A stretch of DNA of 64,000 nt from positions 5,166,084 through 5,230,083 of the forward strand of contig JAQMRL010000021.1 in NCBI GenBank assembly GCA_035578175.1, in the 5' to 3' direction. Under the pieces are notes generated by a model that saw only the letters and a program-made list of their open reading frames with translations, was not told the origin of the DNA and did no database searches. Position 1 is the stretch's first letter. The number at the start of each line of letters is the position of its first letter. A program made the position numbers and the translations under genes. Below are positions 1 to 11,325 of this stretch, piece after piece. This stretch comes from Catonia carolina (taxonomy: Eukaryota > Arthropoda > Insecta > Hemiptera > Achilidae).

Positions 1-300
1 AAATTCGTCGCCGCGAGTCAGCTGTTTAACAGCTGATTATTATCGGAGACGAAGGTTCCTGGTTGAAATCCTAGTAAAGGTAGTTACTTTTATACAGATT
101 TGAATACTAGACAGTGGTTACCGGTGTTCTTTGATGGTTGGGGTTCAATTAACCATACTCAGTGAGTGCGTCTGTACAAGACTACACAGTCTCATTTACA
201 CGTCATACATAGCATCCTCATCTCATTGGGTCATGAGGTTGCTTATTGTTCTCAATTGAACAGATTGCAACGTACACATATTAGGAATTGAAAAAAAATT
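1..300 (+). mobile_element. SINE family A copy (5' end cut by window)
   Basis: Family A is a tRNA-derived SINE of about 320 bp with head CCACCGGGTTGGTCTAGAGG, a B-box match GGTTCAAATCC, a body ending GATTGCAACGTACACA and an A-rich tail. This copy starts inside the head and ends at the A-rich run. Its B box is mutated (GGTTGAAATCC). Confidence 0.75.
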
Positions 301-418
301 ATTATTTCTCTTTTTTTTAGAAGCGTTCAAATGTTGGTGGCGGTTGGGGGGGGATTAATCATATTATTCTGTGAAGTGTTAATTTATATATAAATTTATA
401 ATTTCATTAGTTTTGTTT

Positions 419-762
419 AACTAAAATAAATAGTTCTGTTTCTTATCACATGGTCAGCCAATTAAATGACTGGACCATTTAAGAACAGAAGAGGTAGAGG
501 TGTAAAAGACACTAATCAGAGTTATCTCCTCTGAAAGTAATGAATTTCATCATTATACAGCCAGACCCTGTGGTGAATGAAGTGAAGGTGTCAATTGCAG
601 AGTGGAAAATATGTGCTTTTCAGAGGGCCCGGCATGCTGATTAGCATACTTTGCCACTCAGTGAGGAAGGCAATGGTAAACCACCTCACTCCTCGTTTTA
701 CTTAGTAAAACCTCTACAGGTTCAAACCAGCTTTTTGGCTGATGACCTAAACAACAACACAG
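419..762 (+). mobile_element. SINE-like family B copy, 5'-truncated
   Basis: Family B is a retroposon of about 395 bp running from GCCCATAACAGACAGG to an AAC-repeat tail after TGACCTAAAC. A B-box-like GGTTCAAACC lies near the 3' end, but no convincing A box was found. This copy lacks about the first 65 bp. Confidence 0.65.
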
Positions 763-902
763 TTTTGTTTATATGATGGACTCATACATCATGTCTATAC
801 TTAAAATGTATGTGTAATAAAAATGTTTTTATTATTGACTATTGTTCTCCTGCTGTAATGTAACATGTAATTTTAACTTAAAGTTTTTTTTCTTTGTTTC
901 AG

Positions 903-1013
903 TTGAAACTTATCTGAGCCCAGTAGAAACGCATTGTATGAACATCGAATATTTCTTACCAGATGTCGAAAACCAAACAAAAGGATTCAGTGAAGATGCC
1001 ATGACAAGGCTAC
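903..1013 (+). CDS. Host-gene exon 1 of window: end of extracellular loop 1, claudin/PMP22-like protein
   Basis: Internal coding exon of a four-pass membrane protein on the + strand. A strong polypyrimidine tract followed by TTTCAG precedes it and a consensus donor (C|GTAAGT) follows. It enters with two bases of a codon and leaves with one, which joins exactly to the exon at 46133. The peptide begins ETYLSPVETHCMN and ends SEDAMTRL, with one cysteine and one N-glycosylation sequon (NQT). Both suit the end of extracellular loop 1 just before TM2. The split codon made with the next exon encodes His. TM1 and the first part of the loop must lie upstream of the window. Family membership is inferred from the joined four-exon protein, because this exon alone would not identify it. 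Confidence 0.72.
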
Positions 1014-1164
1014 GTAAGTAATAAAATTAACATTGTTTTTATAAAATTAATTAATAAAAATTCCATACCTATCTTAGTTAACTGTTAAGAAATCCTTGAA
1101 CGTTCTCTCAGTGTAATAAAAACTCTCCATTAATTTCATTTTCAAAAGGTAAAAGGAAATAATG

Positions 1165-2046
1165 TGCACAGTAAAACGAAGAAAATTGTAATATCTAGGA
1201 CACATCGTTAGGAATGGTAATAAGTACAATTTGGTGAAATGTATTTTGCAACGAACGATACAGCGTCTGTCAAAAGTTTAAGGACACTGCTCTTTTCCAC
1301 ATTATTGGGTTTTATCCTTATACATATTTGCTAAACTATACAATGTAAAATATCAGCCAAATAGCCCTTAAAATTAGCAGTATTTCAACACACATTCCAC
1401 TTCTCTATTTTTATTTAGAAAATTATTTTAATGTATTTTTCTGTTTAAAAAAAAAAAGAGTCAAATATAGGCCAAATATGTATTCAAAAAAAATTATAAT
1501 TTTCGAATGGCTACACTCAGACTAATAAATTTTGGTGTGTGTATAGGGTTGCAGAAAAGGCACTTTGGGCCAGTCTCCTTTAAAAAAAAACTAATAAATA
1601 ATCTTGGTCACGGGGTTGAATTCATCACTTTTTAAACTCTGCAGATAAAATAAACCCGTTTCCCTAATTTTGCTCTTGTTCGTAATTGCCGCCGTATTAA
1701 TTTCAAACAGCCATTGCCATTCGATCGGGATCTGAGAAGCTGGTAGCATTAACGAAACAACTGATTCCTACCACTTGTCATTTATGCTGTTACGTTTATT
1801 AATAGGGAGTTTTAGGTTAATTTTTTAACTTAAAAATTTAAAAATGGGCCACAAGTCAGTGAATACGAGTGTGAAATAGAAAATTGTGGGGTGTGGTAAA
1901 GTGTCTTAAGCTGCAGAAAGATCACAGGTAAACTTCTGTAAGAAGAATTAAATTTTATATTTTTTCATGGGTGTCCTTAAACTTTTGACAGGCACTGTAC
2001 AGAGTAAGAGTCCAGCTGGGGTCGGAAGACGACGAATATCTTGTGG
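1165..2046 (+). pseudogene. LINE reverse-transcriptase C-terminal relic, split by a Tc1-like element
   Basis: The + strand frame reads YLGHIVRNGNKYNLVKCILQ up to 1256, then continues after the insertion with a GVGRRRIS motif near 2020-2046. Both are typical of the extreme C-terminus of RTE/CR1-like RTs (GHxxRN followed by GRRRxSW). No catalytic domain remains. The relic is broken by stops and by the transposon at 1261-1997. Confidence 0.6.
1261..1997. mobile_element. Tc1-like non-autonomous element, TA target
   Basis: Inverted ends share GTCAAAAGTTTAAGGACAC and its reverse (GTGTCCTTAAACTTTTGAC). TA dinucleotides flank both ends (1259-1260, 1998-1999). It is 737 bp, AT-rich, with no transposase frame, so it is a MITE-type derivative that depended on a Tc1/mariner transposase. 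The terminus (CAG.G.CTGTCAAAAGT) resembles Tc1-family termini. Confidence 0.75.
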
Positions 2047-2091
2047 GTCCTGATTTGCAACTTCTATTACAGATATCATCAGATGAATTAA

Positions 2092-2810
2092 TGTCTCATA
2101 GCCGAGCGAGTGAGAGGGAGATATGTGGCATAACTACGCATGCGCTCAAAGGTCTTTACCGTTATAATCCAAATCTAAAAACATACTACAGTCGTTATAT
2201 TGCTTGTTAGTTTACTGCATGCATAAACGCTTGCTCACAACAATGAGTAAAATTAAACAATGTTATTGGAATGGCGCGTATGGCTTGTGCGAGTGAAAGC
2301 GTTATGCATTCTCTCACTCCCACGGCTAGGGGACTGCAGTTCATCTCAATACTGTATAGGTATCAGACAAACTAATGTCCCATAGCCGAGCGAGTGAGAG
2401 GGAGATATGTAGCATAACTACGCATGCGCTCAAAGGTCTTTACCGTAATAATCCTAATCTAAAAACATACTACAGTCGATATGTAGCTTGTTAGTTTACT
2501 GCGTGCATAAACGCTTGCTTACAACAATGAGTAAAATTAAACAATGTTATTGGAATGGCGCGTATGGGTTGTGCGAGTGAAAGCGTTATGCATTCTCTCA
2601 CTCCCACGGCTAGGGGACTTTAGTTCATCTCAGTACTGTACAGGTATCAGACAAACTAATGTCCCATAGTTGAGCGAGTGAGAGGGAGATATGTGGCATA
2701 ACTACGCATGCGTTTAAAGGTCTTTACCGTAATAATCCAAATCTGAAAACATACAACAATGAGTAAAATTAAACAATGTTATTGGAATGGCGCGTATTAC
2801 TAATTTAGAA
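2092..2810. repeat. Tandem array, 284-bp period, about 2.5 copies
   Basis: TGTCYCATAGCCGAGCGAG recurs at 2092, 2376 and 2660. Each unit holds an inverted pair (GAGCGAGTGAGAGGGA near the start and TCTCTCACTCCCACGGCTAG near the end), so each looks like a MITE with about 30-bp TIRs joined by about 40 bp of spacer. Fragments of one end lie at about 3100-3180 and, reversed, at about 28455-28550. Confidence 0.75.
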
Positions 2811-3285
2811 ACTGTTTTTTTGTGTTTAAAATGTTTGGCAACTCTTTATCTTTAATTTGGTGTGTTATAAAAGACTGTACGGTAATTAGAACGGAAGATA
2901 TAATCAAATAAACGAATTAATGCAGGAACGCTTGGCGGTCATCTTTAATCGCCATTTTGGTCGATTTCGCCGGAGTTTTTTTTTTTGGGAACATTGGATA
3001 TTCTTGATCAGGAGGTTGAAACGAACAAGTCGATGTATGACAAGTTGCGATGTGGGTGCGGGGGGGGGTGTAGCACGGTAACCCTAGTTGGCCCACTGAC
3101 TATATGGCTTTAGCGAGTGAGAGCGTTATGCATTCTCTCACTCCCACGGCTAGGGGACTTCACTTCATCTGAATACTATACGATAGCCAACATTCGGTAG
3201 CGGATTTGCAACAAAAAGAAGAACAAGAAGATTCATTTCATTCAGATTTAAATTATTTTTAGTTTCTTTTATCTTCATTTTCCTG

Positions 3286-3480
3286 TCAATAATTTAGGCC
3301 TTCCGACTTCTTTACCCATCTTTTTCGCGGCCTATCCACATCTCTTCGTCTATCAGGTATATAATTTAATGATCGTTTCGCCCATCTATCTTCACTCATT
3401 CTAATCAATTGTTCCTCCCATTTCTCTCTGTATTTACTGACTGTTTCTAAGAGAGAGAGAGGAGGCATGTAATGTCCATT
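3286..3480 (-). pseudogene. LINE RT C-terminal tail fragment
   Basis: Minus-strand frame with SKYREKWEEQLIRMSEDRW and a DRPRKRW motif. It matches the 'W..H..RM...R...(G)RPRKRW' tail of insect non-LTR RTs, as in the longer relic at 19550. About 60 residues survive. Confidence 0.6.
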
Positions 3481-3829
3481 CCTAAACTTTGTGCAGCTGA
3501 GAGGTATGCATTACGTCACTACTACTGTGAGAGAGTGCGTTAGTAGTAGTAACATGTTACTTGTATTATGTTTGTAGTAGTCAGGGGTACTATCCAAACT
3601 ATATATATATTGTGTGTGGCCATCTACAGGGAATAGTGAAAACAACACCCACGTATGTCACCCCACTAGGAGGCAGCCTACTGCCCACCTACATATGTAA
3701 CCGCTCTATATAGGCAACCTACTGCCCAGCGAAGAGCAATGAGATGATTAGTAGAGTGTTATGACGTAGCAGCAGTCTGGTACTTCGTCTGTCCCCTTCA
3801 TCCCGCAGCTGCACAAAGCTTAGATTCAT
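3480..3829. mobile_element. MITE with TIRs around GCTTTGTGCAGCTG
   Basis: AAACTTTGTGCAGCTGAGAGG at the left is inverted as GCAGCTGCACAAAGCTTAG at the right, about 345 bp apart. It contains dispersed ACCACACCC-like short repeats and no transposase. It appears to sit within a family B copy. Confidence 0.55.
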
Positions 3830-3839
3830 ACAATATTTT

Positions 3840-4083
3840 CCACCCTGCAAATGACACCTTCACTTCATTCACCACAGGGTCTACCTGTATAATGAAATTC
3901 ATTATTTTCAGAGGAGATAACTCTGACTAGTGTCACAGTACACCTCTACCTCTTCTGTTCTTAAATGATTCAGTCATTTAATTGGCTGACCATGTGATAA
4001 AAAAACCGAACTATTTATTTTAGCCCTGCAACGAACAGATTGAGTGTAAACAATTTGACACTCTACCTGTCTGTTATGGGCAG
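3840..4083 (-). mobile_element. SINE-like family B, 5' half
   Basis: Reverse-oriented 5' half of family B, ending at the diagnostic TGTTATGGGCA. The missing 3' half of a similar copy is at 4541-4690, on the far side of a HINE fragment and in swapped order. This suggests a local tandem duplication with breakpoints inside family B. Confidence 0.6.
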
Positions 4084-4089
4084 AATCAA

Positions 4090-4535
4090 CGAATTTAAAA
4101 TCATACAACTTTTATTTCAAACTTTTTTTGTATAACGCTTAGTTTACCGGTAATTACCGATTTTCTGTTTTTTTTCTCACGAAAATGTGTGAAAAATCTA
4201 TTTTTTTAAGATTTCGGCCTTAGTATGCATTTTACGACAAAAGAGTATATAATAAAATTTATAGGAAATTGAAAGATCTACAACTTTTATTTAAAACATT
4301 TTTCTCTACAGAGCCTAATTTAGCGTGAAAGAGTGATGTTCTGTATTTTTAAGCCAAACTGAGGTTGATTTTCCTTTTGTGTCTTTCACTCGTAATTAAA
4401 ATAAGGATATTTTTTTTGAGTTAATTTTTTTGTTTATTTCTAATGTTTTATTACTAATGATAGGGTATATTGGTCATTATTTGCATTGGCAAGAGAAAGT
4501 GGTGTGTGTGTTTCACACCAGATATTTTTGATATT
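4090..4535 (+). mobile_element. HINE copy, 3' half
   Basis: Begins within the internal ATACAACTTTTATTTCAAAC block and ends with GGCAAGAGAAAGT and the CACACCAGAT terminus. The 5' half and microsatellite are absent. Confidence 0.75.
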
Positions 4536-4540
4536 TGAAG

Positions 4541-4690
4541 ATGTTGTTTAGGTGATCAGCCTGTAGGCTGGTTTAAACGTGTAGAGGTTTTACTAAGTAA
4601 AACGAGAAGTGAGGTGGTTTACAATTGCCACAACTCACTCAGTGGAAAAGTACGCTTATCAGCATGCCGGGCTCTCTGAAAAGCACAATA
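4541..4690 (-). mobile_element. SINE-like family B, 3' half
   Basis: Carries the tail side (TTGTTTAGGTGATCAGCC and ACTAAGTAAAACGAG) and breaks off at AAAGCACA, where a copy of the MITE seen at 3480 begins. Confidence 0.6.
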
Positions 4691-5362
4691 CTGCCCGTTC
4701 CGAAGCTTTGTGCAGCTGAGAGGTATGCATTACGTCACTAATACTCTGAGAGATTGCGTTAGTAGTAGTAACGTTTTACTTGTACTATGTTTGTTGTAGT
4801 GAGGGGGTACTATCCAAACTACATATTATATTCTGTGTCACCGTCTACAGTGAATAGTCAAAACAACACCCACGTATAGTTCGTTTGTTTTAGGAAGAAG
4901 CTTGTAAGGGGAGGGTGAGTAGGTATTGTAGGGATAGTTTCAAAGGGTAAAGTGTTGTCTCCTTCTCACTTAATGATCATTCCCTCTCTTTCTAACCGTA
5001 TACTATGTTACAACTACGAGGTGCTTCCCCCACCACTAAACAGAACAGTTCAGCGGCACACAGCGTTGGAGGGAAAGCTTCTAGCTATAACAAATGACCT
5101 GTATGTCACCCCACTAGGCAGCCTTCTGGAACAGAATCGCTCGGCTCAGTGCAGCGCTTTTTTTATAGTCGCCGAGAGCACTGTGGTAGAGAGAGGCTAC
5201 TGGCTTGGCCTTGATGACAGAGACCTCTGTCGGTGGGGAGCCGAAAGGTTTATCGCTATGCCGTCAAAGGGCCTTACCGCGCCGACAAAAGCCGGAAGAA
5301 GTATTGAAGCCGGCAACACAGTAAATGATTTATTTGAAGGAGTGGCGGTGACACACTCATGA
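4690..5362. mobile_element. Second copy of the 3480 MITE, carrying an unknown 136-aa reading frame
   Basis: Starts GAAGCTTTGTGCAGCTGAGA and matches the first copy for about 190 bp (to CACCCACGTAT), then diverges. The GC-richer remainder is open on the + strand at 4952-5362 (136 aa, YWLGLDDRDLCRWGAERF in the middle). A short piece (TGTCACCCCACTAGG) is shared with the first copy. I do not recognise the frame, and it may be captured or chance sequence. Confidence 0.45.
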
Positions 5363-5390
5363 TTAAAATAAGGTTATGTTTTCTGAGGTT

Positions 5391-6420
5391 AGTTTTTTAC
5401 CTTCTCTTGCCTATATGAATATATAGGAAGGAAAGTATTGTTTTCATGTCGATTTTAAGAAATCGAGTTTTCACCGGATCTACACGTTTTCAGACCCCCT
5501 GAACCAAAAAAATATGTTTTTAGCGATTGGTCTGTGTGTGTGTCTGTGAGTGTGTGTGTCTGTGTGTGTATACAAAATATCTCAAGAACGGAACATCGTA
5601 CGAACTTGAAACGTGAAACTTAAGTTACATACCACTACCGGACCCGACATGAACATTTTCATCAAAATCGGTCAACCGGAAGTACTAGTTTATTCGTGTA
5701 ATTTTTCACTTTTTTGCGATTTTCTCAAAAACTGGTCCTACGATTTTTTTTAAAATCGCCTCATTTACTCAATTTTTAATTCTCTACAAGATAGGGTAGG
5801 CGCCATGTTTTCTGAAATTCTGGGTGAGGCTGTTTTCACGTAAAAACATTTTCTTTTTAAGATTGCGGCTTTAATATGCATTTTAGCGCAAAACGTTATA
5901 CTATAATAAGTTGTAGAGAATGTCAAATTCTACAACTTTTATTTCAAACTTTTTTTGTATAACGCTTAGTTTAGCGGTAATTAGCGATTTTCTGTGTTTT
6001 TCTCACAAAAACGTGCGAAAAATCGATTTTTTTAAGATTTCGGCCTTAGAATGCATTTTACGACAAAAGTGTGTATAATAAAATTTGTAGAAAATTAAAA
6101 GATCTACAACTTGTATTTAAAGCTTTTTTTTGTACAGTGCCTAGTTTAGCGTGTAGGAGCGATTTTCCGTATTTTTAAGCCAAACTGAGGTCGATTTTAA
6201 TTTTGCGTATTTCACTAATGTTTTTGAGGTTAGTTTTTTGTTTATTTCTGATATTTTATTACTAATGTTAGGTTTATTGTTAATGCTTTGCATTGGCAAG
6301 AGAAAGTTGTGTGAGTGTTTCACACCAGATTTTTGTTTATTCTAATGTTTTATTACTGATTTAGGTTATTTTGTTCATTATTTGCATTGGCAAGAGAAAG
6401 TCATGTGTTTCACACCGGAT
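5391..6420 (+). mobile_element. HINE copy with duplicated 3' tail
   Basis: Starts CCTTCTCTTGCCTATATGAA, carries a short TG microsatellite at 5531-5575 and reaches the terminal hairpin at 6331. About 85 bp of the 3' end (TTTTATTACTGAT to CACACCGGAT) is repeated once more to 6420. A scrap of another HINE 3' region (5358-5390) precedes it. Confidence 0.8.
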
Positions 6421-7598
6421 ATGTTTTTAAATTAAATAAATTTTTAATAATTATGGATATACAAATTAATAATGGAAATGTACAAGTTACAAGTTACTGG
6501 TTGTTTAGGAACGTACATGAATATTATGTTCTATAATAGATGCAACTAAATAGCAATAAATTTAGTATAAAGTAGGCCTAAATACATCTGCCGGTACAGG
6601 TGAAAGTGTGTCACTATGAGAAAATTTCACAGATAAAATGAGGAACAAACATTTTAACACAAAACTGGTATACCTGTATGCTTAACGTTATTTATATTGA
6701 TACAGGTGATTCACGAAGATAAGCAAAAACTTTGGGAGCTCATTGTACATGTCAAAATAATGAAAAAACTGTACATAAACATGGGTTCGTAAACGCTTCG
6801 TTACCAAGTTACGGTTAGCGAAATATTTCGCCCGGATTTCAGCTCATCAGGTGAAATGAGGTCCTCCTGAAATTCTGGTAAGGTAGATTAAGGGGTGAAT
6901 TCAATCATTTCTTATGATTTTTGACCTGATAAATTGAATAAAACAGGTCCCAGAACTGTAAGTTAAGTAGTTTTTGAGAAAACCAGTGTCAAATGCAAAA
7001 TATGGAATGAAAAAACCACATTTTTCCATCTTTGGGCAACAATAACTTTGTTATTTCACCAAGAAACAGATAAAAAATTTTAATAAAGCTTGTAGAAAAT
7101 TTTATTCTTAACAAATCGATGTAAGTAAAGTACTCAGAAAGCGAATAGATGTGTGATTAAATGAATTTTTATTCATAACAGTACAAGGTAAAATTAACCG
7201 GGAAAACATTAATCTATTAAACATTAACCTATTAAACCATATTACTGTAAATTTTCAAAAGTTTCTCCGCCAACTTCAATGCATTTTTCTGCTCGTTTAA
7301 GGATAGCTCTTGTTGCTTTCCGTAGTTCAACAGAGCTCCCTTTTCCGGTGTAAAAGTATTAATGTTATTTAAAAAAATTATTTTTCACTCCATATTTTGC
7401 ATTTGACACTGGTTTTCTCAAAAATTACTTAACTTACCGTTCTGGGACCTGTTTTATTCAATTTATCAGGTCAAAAATCAGAAGGAATGATTGAATTCGC
7501 CCCTTAATCTATTTTACCAGAATTTCAGGAAGACCTCATTTCACCTGATGAGCTGAAATCCGGGCGAAATCTTTCTCTGGCCGTAACTCGGTAACGAT

Positions 7599-7991
7599 GC
7601 CCAAAACGGGCAGTTGGAGTGTTATTTTAATTACACTTTCTCTGTTTGGTCCAGGGCTAAAAAAATAGTTCTGTTTCTTATCACATAGTCAGCCACTTAT
7701 ATGACTCAACTATTTAAGAACAGAAGAGGTACAGGTGTAAAAGACACTAGTCAGAGTTATCTCCTCTGAGAGTAATGAATTTCACTATGCAGCCAGACCC
7801 TGTGGTGAATGAAGTGCAAATTACACATTTGCAGGGTGGAAAGTAAGTGCTTTTCGGAGGGCCTGGCATGCTGATAAGCATACTCTTTCAACTCAGTGAG
7901 GAAGGCAATGGTAAACCACCTTACTCCTCGTTTTTACTTAGTAAACCCTCTAGAGGTTCAAACCAGCCTTTCGGCTTTTGACCTAAACAAC
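7599..7991 (+). mobile_element. SINE-like family B, second subfamily, nested in a fold-back element
   Basis: Full-length copy starting TGCCCAAAACGGGCAG and ending in AAC repeats. It shares subfamily changes with the copy at 24601 (cytosine-rich start, TTTCAACTCAG). TAACGA flanks both sides. It interrupts the right arm of the fold-back element that spans 6700-9114. Confidence 0.75.
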
Positions 7992-8035
7992 AACTCTCTA
8001 ACGAAGCGTTCCGGAACCATGTTTATATAAACTTG

Positions 8036-8197
8036 TTACTTTCTCTTGCCTATATGAATATATAGGAAGGAAAGTAGGCCTATTGTTTTCATGTCGATTT
8101 TTCGAAATCGAGTTTTCACCGGATCTATACGTTTTCAGACCCCCTGAACCCAAAAAACATGTTTTTAGCGATTGGTCTCTCTCTCTCCCTCTCTCTC

Positions 8198-8259
<62 letters not shown>

Positions 8260-9053
8260 TGTGTGTACAAAATATCTTAAGAATGGAACATCGTACGAAC
8301 TTGAAACTTGAAACTTAAGTTACATACCACTACCGGACCCGACACGAACATTTTCATCAAAATCGGTCAACCGGAAGTAGTAGTTTATTCGTATAATTTT
8401 CAATTTTTTGTGATTTTCTCAAAAACTGGTTCGTACGATTTTTTTTAAAATCGCCTGGTTTACTTAATTTTTTATTCTCTACAAGATAGGGTAGGCGCCA
8501 TGTTTGCTGAAATTCTGGGTCAGGCTGTTTACACGTAAAAACATAGTTTTTTTAAGATTACGGCTTTAATATGCAATTTAGAGCAAAATTTTATATAATA
8601 AAAGTTGTAGATAATTTAAAATCCTACAACTTTTATATCAAACATTGTTTTGTATAACGCATAGTTTAGCAGTAATTAGCGATTTTCTGATTCTTTCTCA
8701 CGAAAACGTGAGAAAAATCGATTTTTTTAACATTTCGGCCTTAGTAAGCATTTTATGACAAAAGTGTATATATTGGAATTGATAGAAAATTAAAAGATAT
8801 ACAACTTTTATTTAAAGCATTTCTTTGTACAGATCTTAGTTTAGCGTGAAAGAGTGATTTTCCGTGTTTTTAAGGCAAACTGAGATCGATTTTCATTTAA
8901 CGTCTTTCACTCATGATTTAAATTAGGTTATGTTTATTAAGGTTAGTTTTTTGTTTATTTCTAATGTTTTATTTCTAATGTTAGGTTTATTGTTAATTAT
9001 TTGCACTAGCAAGAGAAAGTTGTGAGAGTGTTTCACACCAGATTTTTTTCATT
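8036..9053 (+). mobile_element. HINE, near full length, in the fold-back element
   Basis: ACTTTCTCTTGCC at 8038-8050 and AGCAAGAGAAAGT at 9008-9020 form the subterminal inverted repeats. The terminal hairpin follows. A TC-then-TG microsatellite lies at 8177-8264. It inserted into an oligo-T stretch of the right arm of the 6700-9114 fold-back. It is non-coding, and CA/TC-rich frames here are artefacts. Confidence 0.88.
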
Positions 9054-9114
9054 AATTTAACATGTACAATTAGCTCCCAAAGTTTGTGCATATCTTCGTG
9101 AATCACCCTGTATA

Positions 9115-9760
9115 AAGTTAAAATACATTTTCTATGTATTATACGTGCATAAAAACACAGCGACAAACGTGTGGAGTCATTTAAATCTATCATCAAAGAT
9201 GTCATCTGTCGTTTTCTTGTACAAAAATCATTATAGTAATTATATATACGAAACAAATAAACGGAACTGGTTCTTGTCTTTTTTTCTTTTAAAGCTCCTA
9301 ACATCAAACCACAGTTCCTGACCTTTGTAACCGCATTCTTGCGTTCAGATTTTTTTCCTTAAAAATATACAATACGACGCGTGTTAAATTTCACATTCTT
9401 TATTTGAATAAATTAACTATTCAAATTCAGTTAATTTTTAATTATTTTTCTTTTTAAAATTAAAATAAATTTATACATTTTGTTTTAGGTTATAGTAATT
9501 TATTTGTATTTAAAAATAAGCTTTTTACGCATTAGTTTAGGATTTGTTTTCTTTTTTATTTTACTTTCTCGAGACAGTGAAAGTATTGTGCTAATAATTT
9601 GAAATTTTAATTTCGAAATTTTGATTGATGTTTGTAGTTCTTGACTCCTTAATTTAAGATATAAGTTTAAAGTGTAATACTATTGATCATTTTTTGCGTT
9701 TGTGTTTATTTTTTTAATCATAACAGGCTCGGTAAATAAAAGAGATATCTTCTACAGTTG
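9115..9760. other. AT-rich intron, nothing recognised
   Basis: No frame, repeat family or RNA gene recognised. T-rich, with short runs only. Confidence 0.5.
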
Positions 9761-10060
9761 AGCCGTTCTTAGTTTGCTCCTAGTGTCAACAAACAAAAGC
9801 CACCTACTACAGGGTGCACGCTAGAGTCTACCACTTTACGGATGTCGTATTCCTATTAAGTTAACTATTTTTTAAATTATACGTACTTTAATTACTAAAA
9901 ATATCAGTCATGATATGATGTAGGCCTAACAATTTCATTTAGAAAAAAATTAAAAAGTATTTTGTAGTTACTTTTTAAACAGCGTGTACACATTTTGATA
10001 TAATGCGCATGCTCAATGACGTCATTATTTGTTTACATTAGGAGCAAACTAAGAGAGGCT
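9761..10060. mobile_element. MITE with 20-bp TIRs
   Basis: CTTAGTTTGCTCCTA at the left and its inverse GGAGCAAACTAAG at the right. Contains CATGCTCAATGACGTCATTA. A right half of the same family lies at about 19350-19430. Confidence 0.65.
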
Positions 10061-10239
10061 GCACTTTATACTCGGTTCATCGTAAGAAAGATACCTCGAG
10101 TAAACAAACAGCAGTTACCGAATCAGCTGATAAAGCAGTGATTTAGAAAAAATACAAAACTTTTATAGTCTGTCTACGCTAAGAGTACTCCGACGTAGGC
10201 AACCAGCAATACAACTGAGCATGCGCATTAATTAAAAAA

Positions 10240-11013
10240 AATCTGGTGTGAAACACTCACACAACTTTCTCTTGCCAATGCAAATAATTAATAATAAACC
10301 TAATATTAGTAATAAAATATTAGAAATAAACAAAAACTAACCTCAAAAACATAACCTTATTTTAATCATGAGTGAATGACGTAAAATGAAAATCGAACTC
10401 AATTTGGCATAAAAAAACGGAAAATCACACTTTCACGCTAAACTACTCTCTGTAGAGAAAAATGCTTTAGATAAAATTTGTAGATCTTTTAATTTTCTAT
10501 AAATTTAATTCTATACACTTTTGTCGTAAAATGCATACTAAGGCCGAAATGTTAAAAAAATCGATTTTTCACACGTTTTCGTGAGAAAAAATCAGAAAAT
10601 CGCAAATTACCGCTAAACTAAGCGTTATACAAAAAAATGTTTGAAATAAAAGTTGTAGGATTTTAAATTCTCTACAACTTTTATTATATAAATTTTTGCG
10701 CTAAATTGCATATTAAAGCCGTAATCTTAAAAAACTATGTTTTTACGTCAAAACAGCCTCACCCAGAATTTCAGCCGACATGGCGCCTACCTTATCTTGT
10801 AGAGAATAAAAAATTGAGTAAACCAGGCGATTTTTAAAAAAATCGTAGGACCAGTTTTTGAGAAAATCGCAAAAAAGTGAAAAATTACACGAATAAACTA
10901 CTACTTCCGGTTGACCGATTTTGATGAAAATGTTCGTGTCGGGTCCGGTAGTGGTATGTAACTTAAGTTTCAAGTTTCAAATTCGTAGGATGTTCCGTTC
11001 TTGAGATATTCTG

Positions 11014-11086
<73 letters not shown>

Positions 11087-11186
11087 ACACAAACGTGTAG
11101 ATCCGGTGAAAACTAGATTTCTTAAAATCGACATGAAAACAATACTTTCCTTCCTATATTATATTCATATAGGCAAGAGAAAGTAA
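10240..11186 (-). mobile_element. HINE, full length, long CA tract
   Basis: Reverse copy from AATCTGGTGTGAAACACTCA (terminal hairpin) to GGCAAGAGAAAGT at 11172-11184. The CA microsatellite spans about 11015-11090. The segment after the microsatellite, normally containing AGCGATTGGTCT, is shortened. Confidence 0.88.
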
Positions 11187-11325
11187 TAAGCACAGCATGA
11201 TCAAAAACAAAATTCCATACAAACTAATTCGCTCTAAGCTTAATATTATATTGAAAACACGTTCAATTCATCTGTTAGAAAATATTTTATAAATCCAACA
11301 TTAGTTTACCAGTAATAACTAAAAC

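Larger units (their letters stand above)
6700..9114. mobile_element. Fold-back element with nested SINE B and HINE
   Basis: The left arm starts CAGGTGATTCACGAAG at 6702. The right arm ends CTTCGTGAATCACCCTG at about 9111. Inner arm landmarks such as AATTGAATAAAACAGGTCCC and CCAGTGTCAAATGC are inverted across a centre near 7200. The right arm is interrupted by SINE B (7599-7991) and the HINE (8036-9053). Related to the element at 42777. Confidence 0.75.

Noticed and set aside
1261..1997. Retroviral or LTR element
   Set aside because: The ends are inverted, not direct, repeats, are flanked by TA, and no gag/pol frame exists. No LTR retrotransposon or viral insertion was recognised anywhere in the window.
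4952..5362. Host gene of 136 codons
   Set aside because: No recognisable domain, embedded in a duplicated MITE, no splice or promoter context. Described under the MITE instead.
8083..8280. Open frames across HINE microsatellites (also near 11001, 19121, 20280, 27082, 28645-28946, 42193-42562)
   Set aside because: They encode Thr-His, Val-Cys, Ser-Leu or Arg-Glu repeats from CA/TG/TC tracts, and exist in several frames and on both strands. They are microsatellite artefacts, not genes.
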